Assembly: GCA_050305515.1 (NCBI GenBank) | Contig: JBNLFL010000043.1 | Coordinates: forward strand, 1 to 64,000 | Origin: JAFGUB01 sp050305515 | Lineage (GTDB): Bacteria > Campylobacterota > Campylobacteria > Campylobacterales > Sulfurimonadaceae | Direction: 5' to 3' | DNA: 64,000 nt | In this document: piece after piece, positions 33,392 to 41,185 of the stretch | Layout of the letters: each line of letters opens with the position of its first letter | How positions within the stretch are numbered: position 1 is the stretch's first letter | Made by a program: the position numbers and the translations under genes | The notes under the pieces: model-generated | Database searches by the model: none | What the model saw: the letters and a program-made list of their open reading frames with translations, nothing else | Told to the model about the DNA's origin: nothing

Positions 33392-35086
33392 TCATTTTTC
33401 AAAATATACATCTTCTAAAAGTAAGCCATCTAAGCCCGTGGTTGCAAATACTGCAACAGCATCTTGGATAGAATGCGCAATTGGTTTTCCCATAATATTA
33501 AAACTTGTATTCAATAAAATCGGTACCCCTGTCAAACGATAAAACTCTTGTAATAATGCATAAAGCCATGGCTCTCTCGATTTGTTGATAGTTTGCAACC
33601 TTCCCGTACCATCGGCATGTACAACCGCGGGAACCAAATGAGTTTTGTCTGGTTGAAATTTGAAAGTAAATGACATAAAAGGAGAATCTACAGCGCTTTC
33701 AAACCATTCATTTTGGTATTGTTCTAGGATCATTGGCGCAAATGGACGATAAGATTCTCTTCCTTTGACGTGTTTATTTATTGCATCCTTCATACCTTCG
33801 GGTCTTGGGTCTGCTAAAATTGATCGGTGACCCAGTGCACGAGGGCCAAATTCTGCAGCTCCACGAAAAACTCCAATAATCTTACCTTTGGCTAACTGTT
33901 CGGCTATTTTTACGGGAGAAGATTCCTCTAAGCGATAAGATGTCCAATGACTATTTTGCACCGTAGATTCAATCACTCCTAAATCGGGTAAACTTCCTAA
34001 ATAGCAGGCGCTCTCAGCGAAAGGTATTGCTTTGTTTTGTGAAACCTGACACCAAGCGAGGAGTGCTGCACCTATAGCATTACCATCATCTGCTGGAGCA
34101 GATGGAATATGTATATTTTTAAATGATCTGTTTGACAAAAGAGTTCCGTTATAAGAGGAGTTGAGCGCAGTTCCTCCAGCGAAAATCAAGTTTTCTTCTT
34201 CATATTTTTTTAAATGCTCTACAATACGATTCATATACCTCTCATAAGCAAGCTGTCCTGTTGCAGCTAAAACTGCAGCTTTCTCTACAGGTTCTTCAGG
34301 CAATCGCTTGTAGCTAGATAAGGCTTCTGCTACCTCAGAAATTATTGATTGCTCTGCAAAAACAGGACGTCCATTTTCAATAATAAGAACACGTTCGAGC
34401 AATGCTAATAAATCAGGATCAGGAGTCGCAAAGGCTGCAAGCCCCATGACTTTCCACTCTTCGCCAGCAACCCAATTAAAACCACACAGTGAAGTCAACC
34501 AACAATAAAAAGTTCCTAAACTTCCTGGTCCCCAAGAGCGCCAAAGACGTTTTAGTGCACGATCTTGTAAACGATAAAGACTCATTGAACCAACTTCACC
34601 TTCTCCATCTGAAACCAGTACCAACCCATCTTGAAAAGGAGCCGAATATACTGCATTTGTGGCATGGCAGATATGATGGTCGAAGTTCATGGTTGCACCA
34701 CAGATATGAGATTGGAATACTGTTTTAATACTGTGAGCTCGATTTTGATACATTTGAGCCTGAATACCAAGCAGCCAAGCTCCTAAATGTGAAGGAATTA
34801 ATGCGGATGAGGGTTCCGCCAACTGGCTGCCACCATCTCCCAGAAGGTCTTGTTTTGCTCGGGTCCAGCTAGTTGAAACATAAAAATTAGCATAAGGATC
34901 ATTTTGAAGAATTTTTTCTAAATGTGGCCCAATATGATCTATATGATCCGGTGCAATACCCCATGCTCGTTTGGACTGCAAAAAACGCTCAGTAGCCTCT
35001 GCAAATATGACACTACCACTAGAATCAACGATTGCAAAAGCGGGATCATGCCCCGAGATTGATAAACCAATATAATATTGACCCAC
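33392..35086 (-). CDS. NodU/CmcH-family carbamoyltransferase
   Basis: 564 residues of the O-carbamoyltransferase family (TobZ, NodU, CmcH), which make carbamoyl-AMP from carbamoyl phosphate and ATP and transfer it to a hydroxyl. The N-terminal Kae1-like domain shows YIGLSISGHDPAFAIVD, DHHICHATNAVYSAPF and LIFAGGTALNSSYNG. The C-terminal YrdC-like domain shows RGAAEFGPRALGHRSILADP and RESYRPFAPMI. In this context the acceptor is likely a hydroxyl placed by a P450 on the acyl chain, or a sugar. Starts with GTG four bases after the ACP stop. Confidence 0.92.
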   Translation of the reverse strand: MGQYYIGLSISGHDPAFAIVDSSGSVIFAEATERFLQSKRAWGIAPDHIDHIGPHLEKILQNDPYANFYVSTSWTRAKQDLLGDGGSQLAEPSSALIPSHLGAWLLGIQAQMYQNRAHSIKTVFQSHICGATMNFDHHICHATNAVYSAPFQDGLVLVSDGEGEVGSMSLYRLQDRALKRLWRSWGPGSLGTFYCWLTSLCGFNWVAGEEWKVMGLAAFATPDPDLLALLERVLIIENGRPVFAEQSIISEVAEALSSYKRLPEEPVEKAAVLAATGQLAYERYMNRIVEHLKKYEEENLIFAGGTALNSSYNGTLLSNRSFKNIHIPSAPADDGNAIGAALLAWCQVSQNKAIPFAESACYLGSLPDLGVIESTVQNSHWTSYRLEESSPVKIAEQLAKGKIIGVFRGAAEFGPRALGHRSILADPRPEGMKDAINKHVKGRESYRPFAPMILEQYQNEWFESAVDSPFMSFTFKFQPDKTHLVPAVVHADGTGRLQTINKSREPWLYALLQEFYRLTGVPILLNTSFNIMGKPIAHSIQDAVAVFATTGLDGLLLEDVYFEK

Positions 35087-35089
35087 TAC

Positions 35090-35350
35090 TTATTTCTCAG
35101 ATAACATTTCACAAAGAGCATCAGCTACCTGATTAGCGGTTTTATATTCGAACATAATCAATGGTTCAATTTCTAATTCGTATTCTTCTTCCAAATATCC
35201 ACAAATTAATACTGCGTTTAAAGAGTCAACACCAACATCTGCCAACTGTGTATCGCCAGTTAACTGTTCCACAGGAGTTTTAGTACGTGATGAAACTACC
35301 TTCAACACAAAGTCTACTATCTGTTCTCGTTTTATATCTAAGTTTTTCAT
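35090..35350 (-). CDS. acyl carrier protein
   Basis: 86 residues of a free-standing carrier protein. The phosphopantetheine site is VGVDSLNAVLI with the Ser at about residue 43; the surrounding helices (REQIVDFVLKVVSSRT and YKTANQVADALCEML) fit the four-helix ACP fold. It should carry the acyl group loaded by the fatty acyl-AMP ligase. Its ATG overlaps the stop of the P450-like gene (ATGA), and the carbamoyltransferase follows after three bases. Confidence 0.9.
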   Translation of the reverse strand: MKNLDIKREQIVDFVLKVVSSRTKTPVEQLTGDTQLADVGVDSLNAVLICGYLEEEYELEIEPLIMFEYKTANQVADALCEMLSEK

Positions 35351-36438
35351 TTTATATTTAGCTTAAGTGTTTTTAAAGATTTAGCTGTCTGAATAGATGT
35401 ATCAAATTCCCACTTTTTCACAATAACACTTTGGTGCTTTTTGAAAAATAGCGGAACTATCATAGAAATAATATTTCTAGAGATCAATGCGCCTGAACAA
35501 TAATGATTTCCAAGGCCAAATTCTAAACCCTTCTGTAAAGCATTACCATCGTTAGGAGAATTATAACTGACATTATTTCCAATCCGTATTAAGACATAAC
35601 TTCCTTGTTTAACAATGAAATTCTCATGCCTGAAATCTTTTGTCGCAACTCGGTAGATATGCAATAAAGAAGCCGATCTATATATTATGTCATCGAGATC
35701 CTTAATAAATAACTCCTCATTAAACATGTCATTATTGAAGTATTTTTTTCTATTTTCAACGAGAACATCTAAAAAAACATTTCCTAATGTCTGTATCAAC
35801 GGTGATTTCGCTCCGTATGCCACAAGTAGCAACATGAGCTTGTCCTCATAAGAAAATTCAATATCTGTTTCTAAATAAGAGAGCAAACTGTTTTGAGAAT
35901 AATTATTAGGTGTCTCTAAGGCATGTTTTAAACTAGAAAGCAAATACTCTAACTCTGATTGCTGTTTTAATAATTCTCGAACGGATAATAAAGGCTCAAT
36001 GACTTTTTGAAAACGATACAATCTCTGTTCAAAATCATCTGGCAATATTACGTTACATCCAATCATAGGTTTAAATAATGTTTTAAGCACATCAAAGCAA
36101 TAATCTACCAAATCAACATCACTAGAGGAATCAAGTGCATTCGTTGCGAACTCAATCTCATTTTCAAACGTAGATAACCAATGAGTAAGATTTGTCTTTC
36201 CAAAAACATCGGTAAATATCTTCTTATGTCTATGATGGCTATCCCCCTCAATAAAAAAAGGAGAGTGTGACAAAAGTTTTATCAATAGCCCAAAATCCTT
36301 ATCAGAAATTTGTTCTAGTTTCAAGAGGTATTCTGGCAAATTGATTACACTAAACGCATCACTAGTTAAAACCTTTACTGCCAAAGTGTGATCACTAATG
36401 ACCAATACACTGTTTAATTTACTCAGTTTATCACTCAT
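35347..36438 (-). CDS. degenerate cytochrome P450-like protein
   Basis: 363 residues. The heme-ligand loop is clear, GLEFGLGNHYCSGALI (FGxGxHxCxG, Cys thiolate), and HRHKKIF is the C-helix HxxR-like region. However, the I-helix acid/alcohol motif is replaced (GAKSP instead of G-x-E/D-T-T) and the K-helix ExxR reads D-I-I-Y, although the later IYRVATKDF keeps an Arg. It may bind heme but use unusual oxygen chemistry or be non-catalytic. AAGGAG precedes the ATG at 36438, which overlaps the radical SAM stop by one base (TGATG). Confidence 0.72.
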   Translation of the reverse strand: MSDKLSKLNSVLVISDHTLAVKVLTSDAFSVINLPEYLLKLEQISDKDFGLLIKLLSHSPFFIEGDSHHRHKKIFTDVFGKTNLTHWLSTFENEIEFATNALDSSSDVDLVDYCFDVLKTLFKPMIGCNVILPDDFEQRLYRFQKVIEPLLSVRELLKQQSELEYLLSSLKHALETPNNYSQNSLLSYLETDIEFSYEDKLMLLLVAYGAKSPLIQTLGNVFLDVLVENRKKYFNNDMFNEELFIKDLDDIIYRSASLLHIYRVATKDFRHENFIVKQGSYVLIRIGNNVSYNSPNDGNALQKGLEFGLGNHYCSGALISRNIISMIVPLFFKKHQSVIVKKWEFDTSIQTAKSLKTLKLNIK

Positions 36439-38027
36439 CAAAAATCTCCTTGGATATCTTCAGTGTCTTTTGACCAAGGAGATTCTTTTTGAACCAATTC
36501 AGGCTTCCAAAATCCACCATCTTCATACACATGTCTTAATTGTGCATATAAATACATAAGTGTCACAAAGAGTTCTTGACCAACGCCTTTATCAGCTATT
36601 TTTTCTGCTATTGCCGTCCACATTTTCTTTTCCGATTCACCCAAGCCTCTTACTCTCATAACTACCGCAGTTATATCTTTGTAAATATGATTTTCCTCTG
36701 TGTGCAAGAATTCTGTTGAAGCTTTTGGATGACTGCTACGATCTAATATATCCAACATTTCTAAAAAGCGAGTGGCATAATTTTCAGGAGTATATAACTG
36801 ACTACACAGCCATTGCACACCTAGATTCATCTCTTCTCTGGATAAATTTTTAGGAATAATGTTAGATTCCCATGGTGCGCCCGGTGCGCTAGATGTAGCA
36901 TATTTTTCTTCCAATAGCCTACCTTCCTTTTTCAGTCTGTTATACAATGGCGTGCCGTCAGGAGCAACGAGAACGCCTAACGTGAAATATGGGTTAAAAG
37001 ATTCCATCGCCATGTCAAGCTGTAACCTAAAAATGTCCTTGTCGTCTGCATCAAAACCAACGATCAGTCCGCAGTGAGGAACTATCCCATATTGGTAAAA
37101 CTTTTTTATAAGTTCTGCCATTTCTACTTTTACATTTTGAAACTTTTTGACTTCTTTCATGCTTTCTGCATTAGGGGATTCAATTCCTATAAAAACTTGA
37201 TCAAGACCCGCTTCAGCACAAAGTTGCATCAGTTCATCGTCCTTTACCACATCAGTGGAGACTTGCGTACGAAATCTTACAGGGCTAACTTTGTGTACTT
37301 TGTTCCAATCCCGCAATGCTGTGAGAAGCGCTTTTGCATGACTTCTATTTACAGTAAAATTATCATCAGAAAAAAATATGCTACGATAACCGTGTGCATA
37401 AAGAACTTCTAGCTCTTCAATGACCTTTTCAACAGATTTATAACGCTGTTTTCTTCCTAGATATAGGATAACATCACAAAATTCACATTCATAAGGACAT
37501 CCCCTAGAAGTTTGAATACCCCCTACAGCAGCTCGATGATTTGGATATAAATCCCATCTTGGAATAGGCGACAATGACAAATCAGGCTTTGTCCCAAAAT
37601 ATTCTTTTTGATATTTTCCTTCTCGTAAATCGTTAAATAATTTCTCAGCAATTTCTTCAATTTCTCCTTGAACAAGGATATCGCAATGTTCACGCATCAT
37701 CAAAGGTGAAAGTGAAACATAAGAGCCACCCATGATGACTATCTTCCCTCTCTTTCTGAACTCCTTAGCGATTTCAATCATCCGATTTTTTTGGTTGACC
37801 CTTCCAGTAATTCCAATATAATCTGCATCACAATCAAAATTTATTCGAGAAATCTGCTCATCACATAGTTCAACAAAAAAGTCTTCTGGTACAAAGCCTG
37901 CAACAGTGGGTATCACTAAATCTGCCAACAACACACCAGGAGCATATCCCATTGCTTCAATAACATCTCCATCGTAATAGGTCGGAAAATCTGATTTTGG
38001 ATTTATTATATATATTGATTTTTTCAT
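36438..38027 (-). CDS. B12-binding radical SAM protein
   Basis: 529 residues. The N-terminal domain has a Rossmann B12-binding layout (ADYIGITGRVNQKN, KIVIMGGSYVSLSP, DILVQGEIEEI); the usual DxHxxG His motif is not evident. The radical SAM core follows with GCPYECEFCD (CxxxCxxC iron-sulfur site), then FSDDNFTVN and GIESPNAESMKEV, and a DUF4070-like C-terminus. Relatives methylate or rearrange unactivated carbons in lipids and natural products. AAGGA lies eight bases before the ATG at 38027. Most likely it alkylates the acyl substrate of this cluster. Confidence 0.86.
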   Translation of the reverse strand: MKKSIYIINPKSDFPTYYDGDVIEAMGYAPGVLLADLVIPTVAGFVPEDFFVELCDEQISRINFDCDADYIGITGRVNQKNRMIEIAKEFRKRGKIVIMGGSYVSLSPLMMREHCDILVQGEIEEIAEKLFNDLREGKYQKEYFGTKPDLSLSPIPRWDLYPNHRAAVGGIQTSRGCPYECEFCDVILYLGRKQRYKSVEKVIEELEVLYAHGYRSIFFSDDNFTVNRSHAKALLTALRDWNKVHKVSPVRFRTQVSTDVVKDDELMQLCAEAGLDQVFIGIESPNAESMKEVKKFQNVKVEMAELIKKFYQYGIVPHCGLIVGFDADDKDIFRLQLDMAMESFNPYFTLGVLVAPDGTPLYNRLKKEGRLLEEKYATSSAPGAPWESNIIPKNLSREEMNLGVQWLCSQLYTPENYATRFLEMLDILDRSSHPKASTEFLHTEENHIYKDITAVVMRVRGLGESEKKMWTAIAEKIADKGVGQELFVTLMYLYAQLRHVYEDGGFWKPELVQKESPWSKDTEDIQGDF

Positions 38028-38054
38028 AGAAATCATCCTTAAACGAGACTCTCG

Positions 38055-39155
38055 TTAACCTAAGTTTACTGGTAAAGTTTTTATTCTTGTTGCTATTTGT
38101 GCTTTATAAAATGTCCTATTTTTAATGTCACACTTCATATGTGGATATTTTTCAAAAAATTTCGGAATAAAATCTTTTATAATCTCTTTAGCGAGGTCAG
38201 CACCTAAACATTTATGAACTCCTGCACCAAATGTAAGATGTGGCATTTGAGTTGAATTTCTTTGAAGCTTTTCGAGTTCAACTTGATCACCATACTTATT
38301 GGGATCACGATTTACAGCAGGGATATTGATCAACACATAAGAACCAGCCAAAATTTTATGTCCGTTAATCTCAACATCTTTTTTTACTTCTTTCGATAAT
38401 ATATTGGTTGAGGCATAAAGGCGAATTAAATCATCGATATGAGCTTCTACCCATGCAACTGCACTAAATTCTTCCATTTTATCAGCATTGAGTTGACTGT
38501 ATGCGACCATAATATGTGCAATAGTTTCAGTGGTAGCTCTTGGCGCAATTAATAGAACAAGTAACAATGTCACTACTTCATCCTGACTCATTTTACCTTT
38601 GGTATTATCAATAATATTTTTGAAAAGAGTATTTGAATCAAATGAATTAAACTGTGAACTTATCAAAGCACCCAATTCAACAAGAATCTCTTGCAATTTA
38701 AGCAACTGTGAAATTGAAGTCATACGTTCTACTGAATTAGTCGCTATCTCAATTTGACTGATGAATTTTTTTCTATCAGGAAGTTTCACTCCAAATAGTA
38801 TTTCAACTAAATCCATATAAAAAGGATCACAAATATCTTTCGTCAGATCAACTTGACTATTAGTCTCGAGAATGCTTAGCTGATATAACCTATGTTCAAC
38901 TGCTTCAGAAATGTTTGGAATCCATTTTTTTACAGCAATATTTGTAAATAAATTATTAACCATTTTTCGAATTTGCGCATGATTCTTTCCATGTATAAAG
39001 GGAAGAAATGATTTTAAATATTTCTTTAAATCAGTAAAATCAAAATTTGATTCTTTTTCAAGTAATTCTATATAATCGGCCATCGAAGGAGGACCAAACT
39101 CCTCTTTCGACGATAAAACCCTTTTCGCTGTATCAAAATCCTCAATTGTCAGCAT
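38055..39155 (-). CDS. cytochrome P450
   Basis: 366 residues, short for a bacterial P450. The heme loop is LTFGAGVHKCLGADLAKEI (canonical FGxGxHxCLG) and the C-helix segment is HAQIRKMVNNLFT. The I helix reads APRATTET: the Thr is kept but the acidic residue is Ala. The K-helix motif reads DLIR in place of ExxR and the third Arg of the ERR triad is Lys. AAGGAGG fixes the ATG at 39155, inside the end of the ligase gene. It could hydroxylate an ACP-bound acyl chain, as P450 BioI or NikQ act on carrier-bound substrates. Confidence 0.88.
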   Translation of the reverse strand: MLTIEDFDTAKRVLSSKEEFGPPSMADYIELLEKESNFDFTDLKKYLKSFLPFIHGKNHAQIRKMVNNLFTNIAVKKWIPNISEAVEHRLYQLSILETNSQVDLTKDICDPFYMDLVEILFGVKLPDRKKFISQIEIATNSVERMTSISQLLKLQEILVELGALISSQFNSFDSNTLFKNIIDNTKGKMSQDEVVTLLLVLLIAPRATTETIAHIMVAYSQLNADKMEEFSAVAWVEAHIDDLIRLYASTNILSKEVKKDVEINGHKILAGSYVLINIPAVNRDPNKYGDQVELEKLQRNSTQMPHLTFGAGVHKCLGADLAKEIIKDFIPKFFEKYPHMKCDIKNRTFYKAQIATRIKTLPVNLG

Positions 39156-40794
39156 GCCCCACCTCCTTGAATTTATGTCCTGATCTAAATTTTGTCGCCA
39201 CAGTCTGTCGTTGAACTTTTCCACTTGAAGTCCTCATCAATTCTCCTCCTTTCAGAAAAATTACTTTCAATAATGTGATTCCCATTTGTCTTTGAAGATT
39301 TTGCATAATCTTCATGCGTACATTTTGTTGATCCGTCAAATCGGCTCTTGCATTTTTCTTTATTTCAATCAGTAAGATGATACCTCCATCTGATGAATCT
39401 ATCTGAAAAGCTGCTGCGGCATGCGGATTTAAAAATTTGCTGCTTGAAGCCGCAATTTGTTCTATGTCTGAAGGTGAAATGTTTTGTCCATGTCGCACAA
39501 TAATATCTTTTATGCGTCCGCAAACAAAAAGATATTTATCACGAATGAAACCCAAATCACCACTTTGCAAGAGTGAGGGATTGACAAAATCATTTTCTTT
39601 GTAATATCCCTGGGATATGGATTTTCCCGATATACATATTTGACCAATATCGCCATCATTAAGAATCTTCTCATTTCCCAAATCACGTATTTCTATCATT
39701 GAGTCTATTCGCTCTCCAAGATAACAGCCTTCCGTCAAATTGCCTTGATAAATATGAGGCTCATGACATTGAGAGTTTGGCTGACCAGCGACAAAGAGTG
39801 TTGCTTCCGCAAGACCATAAACTGGGATGACAGCTTGTGGATTTAAATGAAATACTGAATAAATTTTTCGAAAAGATTGCATGGTTTGTGTTGGAACATA
39901 GTCAGCACCACAAAAGGCTACTTCCAAATTTGAAAGATCCAAAGTTTTCTGAATCATGTTGCTACGTAATTCATTACAAAGATCATATGAGAATGCAGGT
40001 CCACCACTAAAATTTACTCTGAATTTACTTAGAGCAAAAAGCCAACGCTGAGGTTTTTGGATGAAATGAAGAGGATCCATCTGAACTATTTTTTGACCAC
40101 TTAAGAGAGGATAAAAAAGTCCACCAAACAATCCCATATCATGAAAATGAGGAAGCCAATTCAGCAATGTTTTGTCACGATGGAACTTCCATCTCAAAGC
40201 TACTTCAGAATGATTGGCAAATATATTATTGGATGATATCAGTACACCTTTGGGATCTCCGGTAGAGCCTGACGTAAATTGAATGACAACAGGAGCATTA
40301 CCGTCTGTTGAAAATCCGGACAATGTTTTATAATCATTCATATGTAGATTCTGAAGAGATTCAAATACTAATATTTGTCCTTTAGATGGCAAACTGTTTT
40401 TCTGAAATGCCAATTCGGCTGTGTCAATATTTTTATTATGCGTCAATACAATTGCATCATCACAAACCTTTAAAATTTTTTCCAATCGCATTGAGTGTAA
40501 CCCAAATCGGGGAAGAGGCGCAGGAATGACAGTTTTCTGCGCAAAGATACATGCGATTAATGCAATTAGAAACTTTGGCCCATGATCCAGCAACAGCACA
40601 ATATTATTATTCGGAATAGTTTCAACGAATACTTCAGCCAAGTTTTTTGATGCGTAAAGAAGTTCTTGCGGAGATAAAAATATTTCGTCACCATCACCTC
40701 CACGTTCTAAAAAACAGTATTGCCATTCATGTGTAGATTCAGTAAGTAATCTATCAATCGTTGACGCAAGATTCAGTGAAAAATTTTTATTCAA
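39142..40794 (-). CDS. fatty acyl-AMP ligase (FAAL)
   Basis: 550 residues of the ANL adenylation superfamily, FAAL branch. Motifs: VVIQFTSGSTGDPKGVLIS (P-loop A3), NWLPHFHDMGLFGGLFYPLL (FAAL-typical), VIPVYGLAEATLFVAG (A5), SGDLGFIRDKYLFVCGRIKDIIV (A7-A8) and a C-terminal SSGKVQRQTV (A10 Lys). FAALs activate fatty acids as acyl-AMP and load them on an ACP. Start is a TTG, the only usable initiator before an in-frame stop; the ribosome-binding site is weak. It leads the operon; the AT-rich 40795-41027 upstream should hold the promoter. Confidence 0.9.
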   Translation of the reverse strand: MNKNFSLNLASTIDRLLTESTHEWQYCFLERGGDGDEIFLSPQELLYASKNLAEVFVETIPNNNIVLLLDHGPKFLIALIACIFAQKTVIPAPLPRFGLHSMRLEKILKVCDDAIVLTHNKNIDTAELAFQKNSLPSKGQILVFESLQNLHMNDYKTLSGFSTDGNAPVVIQFTSGSTGDPKGVLISSNNIFANHSEVALRWKFHRDKTLLNWLPHFHDMGLFGGLFYPLLSGQKIVQMDPLHFIQKPQRWLFALSKFRVNFSGGPAFSYDLCNELRSNMIQKTLDLSNLEVAFCGADYVPTQTMQSFRKIYSVFHLNPQAVIPVYGLAEATLFVAGQPNSQCHEPHIYQGNLTEGCYLGERIDSMIEIRDLGNEKILNDGDIGQICISGKSISQGYYKENDFVNPSLLQSGDLGFIRDKYLFVCGRIKDIIVRHGQNISPSDIEQIAASSSKFLNPHAAAAFQIDSSDGGIILLIEIKKNARADLTDQQNVRMKIMQNLQRQMGITLLKVIFLKGGELMRTSSGKVQRQTVATKFRSGHKFKEVGHADN

Positions 40795-41027
40795 ATCTAC
40801 AAAATCCCTTACTTCATCAACAAAATCTATTATATTAATAGCTTGACTCTAATTTTTCGATACTGATGCAATCAGTTTGTTCATCTATTTTATAGTCACT
40901 TCATTATATCTTTAATTTTCAGAAGTTCATTTAAAAACATAATTACATAAATATACAATCTAATTATTAATTTGATAATAAAAAGTAAGAATATCAATGC
41001 AAGTGTTTTATTAGGGCCACGATTCTC

Positions 41028-41093
41028 ACCGGTTTCGGGATTAACACGCCTGAATATCTGGCGCGTGCGATAGAGATTTATCGTAGAGGGTAA
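41028..41093 (+). pseudogene. kdsB 3'-end fragment, right copy
   Basis: In frame this reads TGFGINTPEYLARAIEIYRRG and a stop, against TGFGIDTPEDLARAKEIYQIK at the end of kdsB. The rest of the gene is absent upstream: that side is AT-rich non-coding DNA before the cluster's first gene. Weak similarity to the kdsB downstream flank continues for about 30 bases (TATTACT in both). The intergenic region 40795-41185 otherwise shows only AT-rich sequence and one hairpin. Confidence 0.8.
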
Positions 41094-41125
41094 ATTTTAT
41101 CAGTTTAAGAGTGTATTACTGCGTT

Positions 41126-41141
41126 GCCGGGTTTCCCCGGC
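41126..41141. other. GC-rich hairpin
   Basis: GCCGGG-TTTC-CCCGGC is a perfect six-base stem downstream of the cytochrome gene on the minus strand. No T-run follows, so it is a weak terminator at best. A near copy of the palindrome (TTACATGTAG) follows at 41143. Confidence 0.4.
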
Positions 41142-41185
41142 GTTACATGTAGCCAGAGGACTTTCTCTCCTTTGGTACATGCATT

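Noticed and set aside
30628..41093. kdsB repeats as attachment sites of an integrase-driven island
   Set aside because: No integrase, tRNA or excisionase is present in the interval; the copies are diverged gene ends and fit homologous replacement better.
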